Positions 12,685 through 13,893 of a DNA stretch of 13,893 nt are shown here, piece after piece. Position numbers and translations under genes: made by a program. Position 1 is the first letter of the stretch, and each line of letters begins with the position of its first letter. The notes beneath the pieces were generated by a model. The model was not told where the DNA came from. It saw only the letters and a program-made list of their open reading frames with translations, and did no database searches. This DNA comes from an uncultured Clostridia bacterium (lineage in GTDB: Bacteria; Bacillota; Clostridia; Christensenellales; Aristaeellaceae): assembly GCA_947600345.1 (NCBI GenBank), contig CANQGC010000052.1:1-13893 (forward strand), read 5' to 3'.

Positions 12685-12713
12685 TTGCAATTTGCGGCGG
12701 GCTGTGCTAAAGT
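12685..12713 (+). promoter_or_regulatory. Sigma-A promoter of the cysteine-rich protein gene
   Basis: TTGCAA (12685-12690), a 17-base spacer and TAAAGT (12708-12713). It is weaker than the opposing greA promoter. The start would be near 12720, leaving a leader of about 23 bases that holds GGGAGG six bases before the ATG. Confidence 0.65.
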
Positions 12714-12742
12714 GGGGGCAGAAACACCACGGGAGGCGCGAT

Positions 12743-13039
12743 ATGGCCTACGACAGCTCCTTCTTCCAGAACCGGGATTGCGAGTACTTTCCCTGCCACG
12801 AGACGGACGATCCCGAGAACTTCAACTGTCTGTTCTGCTACTGCCCGCTCTACGCCCTGGGCAGGCGCTGCGGCGGCAACTTCCGCTACAACGAGCGGGG
12901 AAACAAGGACTGCACGCGCTGCCGCATTCCCCACGAACGGGAGAACTACCGGCGAATTCTGTCCCGCTACCCGGAGATCATGGCGCTGGCCCGGGAGCAG
13001 GATGCGAAGCTGGCAAGGGGCCCGGAAGCGAAAAAATAA
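12743..13039 (+). CDS. Cysteine-rich small domain protein, probable metal binder
   Basis: A 98-residue protein with eight cysteines (13, 18, 29, 32, 34, 43, 57, 60) plus H19 and H64. The run SFFQNRDCEYFPCH, FNCLFCYCPLYALG and CGGNFRYNERGNKDCTRCRIPH matches the small family annotated as 'cysteine-rich small domain' (Pfam PF04071). The cysteine pairs suggest zinc or an iron-sulfur cluster, but no ligand is established. In other genomes the domain is sometimes found with, or fused to, cobalamin-synthesis genes; none are seen here. Residues 66-98 are a helical, charged tail beyond the domain. The ATG at 12743 has GGGAGG six bases upstream. Divergent from greA; no terminator is evident before the tRNA promoter. 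Confidence 0.88.
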   Translation: MAYDSSFFQNRDCEYFPCHETDDPENFNCLFCYCPLYALGRRCGGNFRYNERGNKDCTRCRIPHERENYRRILSRYPEIMALAREQDAKLARGPEAKK

Positions 13040-13060
13040 AGGATTCTTTCCATTTCCCCC

Positions 13061-13089
13061 TTGCCAGCGGAAGCATTTTGGGGTATAAT
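13061..13089 (+). promoter_or_regulatory. Promoter of the tRNA-Arg gene
   Basis: TTGCCA (13061-13066), a 17-base spacer and TATAAT (13084-13089). The start would be near 13096, six bases before the mature tRNA end. Confidence 0.82.
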
Positions 13090-13101
13090 ACCATTGTTCG
13101 T

Positions 13102-13178
13102 GTGCCATTAGCTCAGTTGGATAGAGTGTCAGACTCCGACTCTGAAGGCCGCGCGTTCGAGTCGCGCATGGCACGCCA
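13102..13178 (+). tRNA. tRNA-Arg (anticodon CCG)
   Basis: A 77-base cloverleaf with encoded CCA. The acceptor stem is GTGCCAT/ATGGCAC, the D arm GCTC-AGTTGGATA-GAGT, and the anticodon stem TCAGA/TCTGA around the loop CTCCGAC, so the anticodon is CCG and reads CGG. The T arm is GCGCG-TTCGAGT-CGCGC, followed by discriminator G and CCA (13176-13178). All stems pair, with one G-U in the D stem. CGG is a sensible codon to serve in this G+C-rich genome. Confidence 0.96.
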
Positions 13179-13179
13179 G

Positions 13180-13222
13180 GCCCCGAAGTCATTGGATTTC
13201 GGGGCTTCGCTTTGTCCTTTGA
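13180..13222 (+). terminator. Intrinsic terminator after tRNA-Arg
   Basis: An 11-pair stem with one G-U wobble, GCCCCGAAGTC/GATTTCGGGGC (13180-13190 with 13195-13205), the loop ATTG, then TTCGCTTTGTCCTTTG. It begins one base after the CCA end. Confidence 0.8.
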
Positions 13223-13248
13223 ATCAAATCTGTGAAGGCTTGCCCGCC

Positions 13249-13277
13249 TTGACATACGCGATCACGTACGCTATAAT
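13249..13277 (+). promoter_or_regulatory. Perfect-consensus promoter of the toxin-antitoxin operon
   Basis: TTGACA (13249-13254), a 17-base spacer and TATAAT (13272-13277): both boxes are exact consensus. The spacer holds two copies of TACGC (13255 and 13267) twelve bases apart and the palindrome CGTACG (13265-13270), which may be the operator through which the antitoxin represses its own operon. The operator role is inferred from YefM-type systems. Confidence 0.85.
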
Positions 13278-13283
13278 GATGGC

Positions 13284-13290
13284 GGGAGGG
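13284..13290 (+). promoter_or_regulatory. Ribosome-binding site fixing the antitoxin GTG start
   Basis: GGGAGGG six bases before GTG 13297. Transcription should begin at about 13284, so the ribosome-binding site is at the very 5' end of the message. The in-frame ATGs at 13276 and 13279 overlap the -10 box and cannot be in the transcript. Confidence 0.78.
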
Positions 13291-13296
13291 ATTCGC

Positions 13297-13548
13297 GTGA
13301 CCAATACCAGCATTACGAATTTCCGGCGCAACATCTATGCCTACGTGGATCAGGCGATCCGCTACAGCGAGCCGGTGAACATCACGACCAAGACGGGCAA
13401 CGCCGTGCTGGTCAGCGAGGAGGATTGGCGGGCGATGCAGGAGACGATGTACCTGCACTCCGTTCCCGGCCTCGTCGAGAGTATCTTGGAGGCGAAGGAC
13501 GCGCCGGACAGCGAATTCACGCCGATGGAGGACGTGAAATGGGAGTGA
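13297..13548 (+). CDS. yefM: Type II antitoxin, Phd/YefM family
   Basis: An 83-residue protein starting at GTG. The N-terminal half (TSITNFRRNIYAYVDQAI, then PVNITTKTGNAVLVSEEDW) is the Phd/YefM DNA-binding fold that dimerises and binds the operon promoter. The C-terminal part (about 50-83: ETMYLHSVPGLVESILEAKD ending in MEDVKWE) is the acidic, flexible segment that would wrap and block the toxin. It overlaps the toxin gene by ten bases, which suggests coupled translation. It lies 118 bases after the tRNA-Arg gene. The family is clear; specificity for this toxin follows from the arrangement. Confidence 0.92.
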   Translation: MTNTSITNFRRNIYAYVDQAIRYSEPVNITTKTGNAVLVSEEDWRAMQETMYLHSVPGLVESILEAKDAPDSEFTPMEDVKWE

Positions 13549-13814
13549 AGTGGCGCGTCGAGTTCCATCGAAACGCGCTGCGAGACCTGGAGCTTTTGAA
13601 GCGGGCGAAGCTGGCGGACAGGGCGCACGAACTTGCGCTGCTGCTGGAGGAGGATCCATTTCGGACTCCGCCGCCCTGTGAAAAGCTCGGCGGGGATCTG
13701 AAGGGGCTGTACTCCCGGCGGATCAACATTCAGCACCGGCTCGTCTACGCGGTGGACGAGGAGCGGCGCATCGTGCGCGTGCTGCGCATGTGGAGCCACT
13801 ACGGAGACAATTGA
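13539..13814 (+). CDS. yoeB: Type II toxin, YoeB/Txe family mRNA endoribonuclease
   Basis: A 91-residue RelE-superfamily toxin that would cut mRNA in the ribosomal A site. The sequence follows YoeB closely: WRVEFHRNALRDLELL at the start, CEKLGGDLKGLYSRRI (47-62), then IQHRLVYAVDEE (64-75) and the terminal RMWSHYGDN. The residues equivalent to the E. coli catalytic set are present: E48, R67, H87 and Y88. The toxin therefore looks active. The ATG at 13539 lies inside the antitoxin gene and has GGAGG seven bases upstream (13527-13531). A GTG at 13545 in the same frame is the alternative and would drop two residues. The length is slightly above the 84 residues of E. coli YoeB, with a few extra residues after the HY pair. 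Confidence 0.93.
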   Translation: MGVKWRVEFHRNALRDLELLKRAKLADRAHELALLLEEDPFRTPPPCEKLGGDLKGLYSRRINIQHRLVYAVDEERRIVRVLRMWSHYGDN

Positions 13815-13816
13815 CC

Positions 13817-13842
13817 GCGGAGGCAGCCCGCATTTTCTTCTT
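13817..13842 (+). terminator. Weak terminator after the toxin gene
   Basis: GCGG (13817-13820) can pair with CCGC (13828-13831) around a seven-base loop, followed by ATTTTCTTCTT. The stem has only four pairs, so termination would be partial. Confidence 0.4.
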
Positions 13843-13869
13843 GCGCATTGCCGGGAATTCGTGTATAAT
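13841..13869 (+). promoter_or_regulatory. Promoter reading out of the right edge
   Basis: TTGCGC (13841-13846), a 17-base spacer and TATAAT (13864-13869). GAGAGGGG at the last bases may be the ribosome-binding site of a gene that begins just outside the window. Confidence 0.72.
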
Positions 13870-13893
13870 GAAGTAAATCCTAAATGAGAGGGG

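Noticed and set aside
12238..13548. 436-codon open frame ending as the antitoxin
   Set aside because: It runs antisense to greA and through the tRNA and its terminator. Only the last 83 codons, from GTG 13297, are real.
1..13893. CRISPR array, insertion sequence, prophage or known defence system
   Set aside because: No regularly spaced repeats, transposase, integrase or cas genes were seen. The nuclease-helicase resembles Cas4 only in its nuclease fold and lacks the Cas4 cysteine cluster.

Overview
The window looks like ordinary chromosome from a G+C-rich Firmicute of the class Clostridia. The evidence is a DUF4317 protein, an XpaC-family protein, a 'cysteine-rich small domain' protein, a single-gene tgt/yajC pair, sigma-A-type promoters (TTGACA/TATAAT, 17-base spacers), GGAGG ribosome-binding sites and intrinsic terminators. 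A Christensenellales- or Oscillospirales-like gut lineage would fit, but that is inference and no marker in the window fixes the genus. Nearly every gene has its own promoter, so this is a run of small transcription units, not a long operon.

Left part (1-4408). manA (mannose-6-phosphate isomerase), cut by the window edge, runs leftward. A nuclease-helicase fusion (RecB-type PD-(D/E)XK domain plus XPD/DinG-type iron-sulfur helicase) runs rightward from the same 109-base gap, and the two promoters in that gap face each other. An XpaC-like membrane protein follows with its own promoter.

Envelope block (4409-8958). Two related hairpin terminators separate the XpaC gene from a leftward pair: a lipoprotein with four peptidoglycan-binding repeats and, upstream of it, a polytopic GT-C-like membrane protein. 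A small exported protein with an Ig-like fold and a C-terminal membrane anchor is transcribed divergently.

RNA and secretion block (8959-12057). tgt (queuosine tRNA modification) is followed by yajC (Sec translocase accessory) with its own promoter. Next comes a roughly 290-base gap holding two perfect hairpins. They have almost the same 11-base loop and similar 3' flanks but entirely different stems. This covariation pattern is the strongest unexplained signal in the window. A DUF4317 gene follows.

Right part (12058-13893). greA (leftward) and a cysteine-rich small-domain protein (rightward) diverge from back-to-back promoters. A tRNA-Arg(CCG) gene comes next, then a YefM/YoeB-type toxin-antitoxin pair under a perfect-consensus promoter, and finally a promoter reading out of the window. 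There is no CRISPR array, insertion sequence or prophage. The toxin-antitoxin pair next to the tRNA is the only accessory-looking element.
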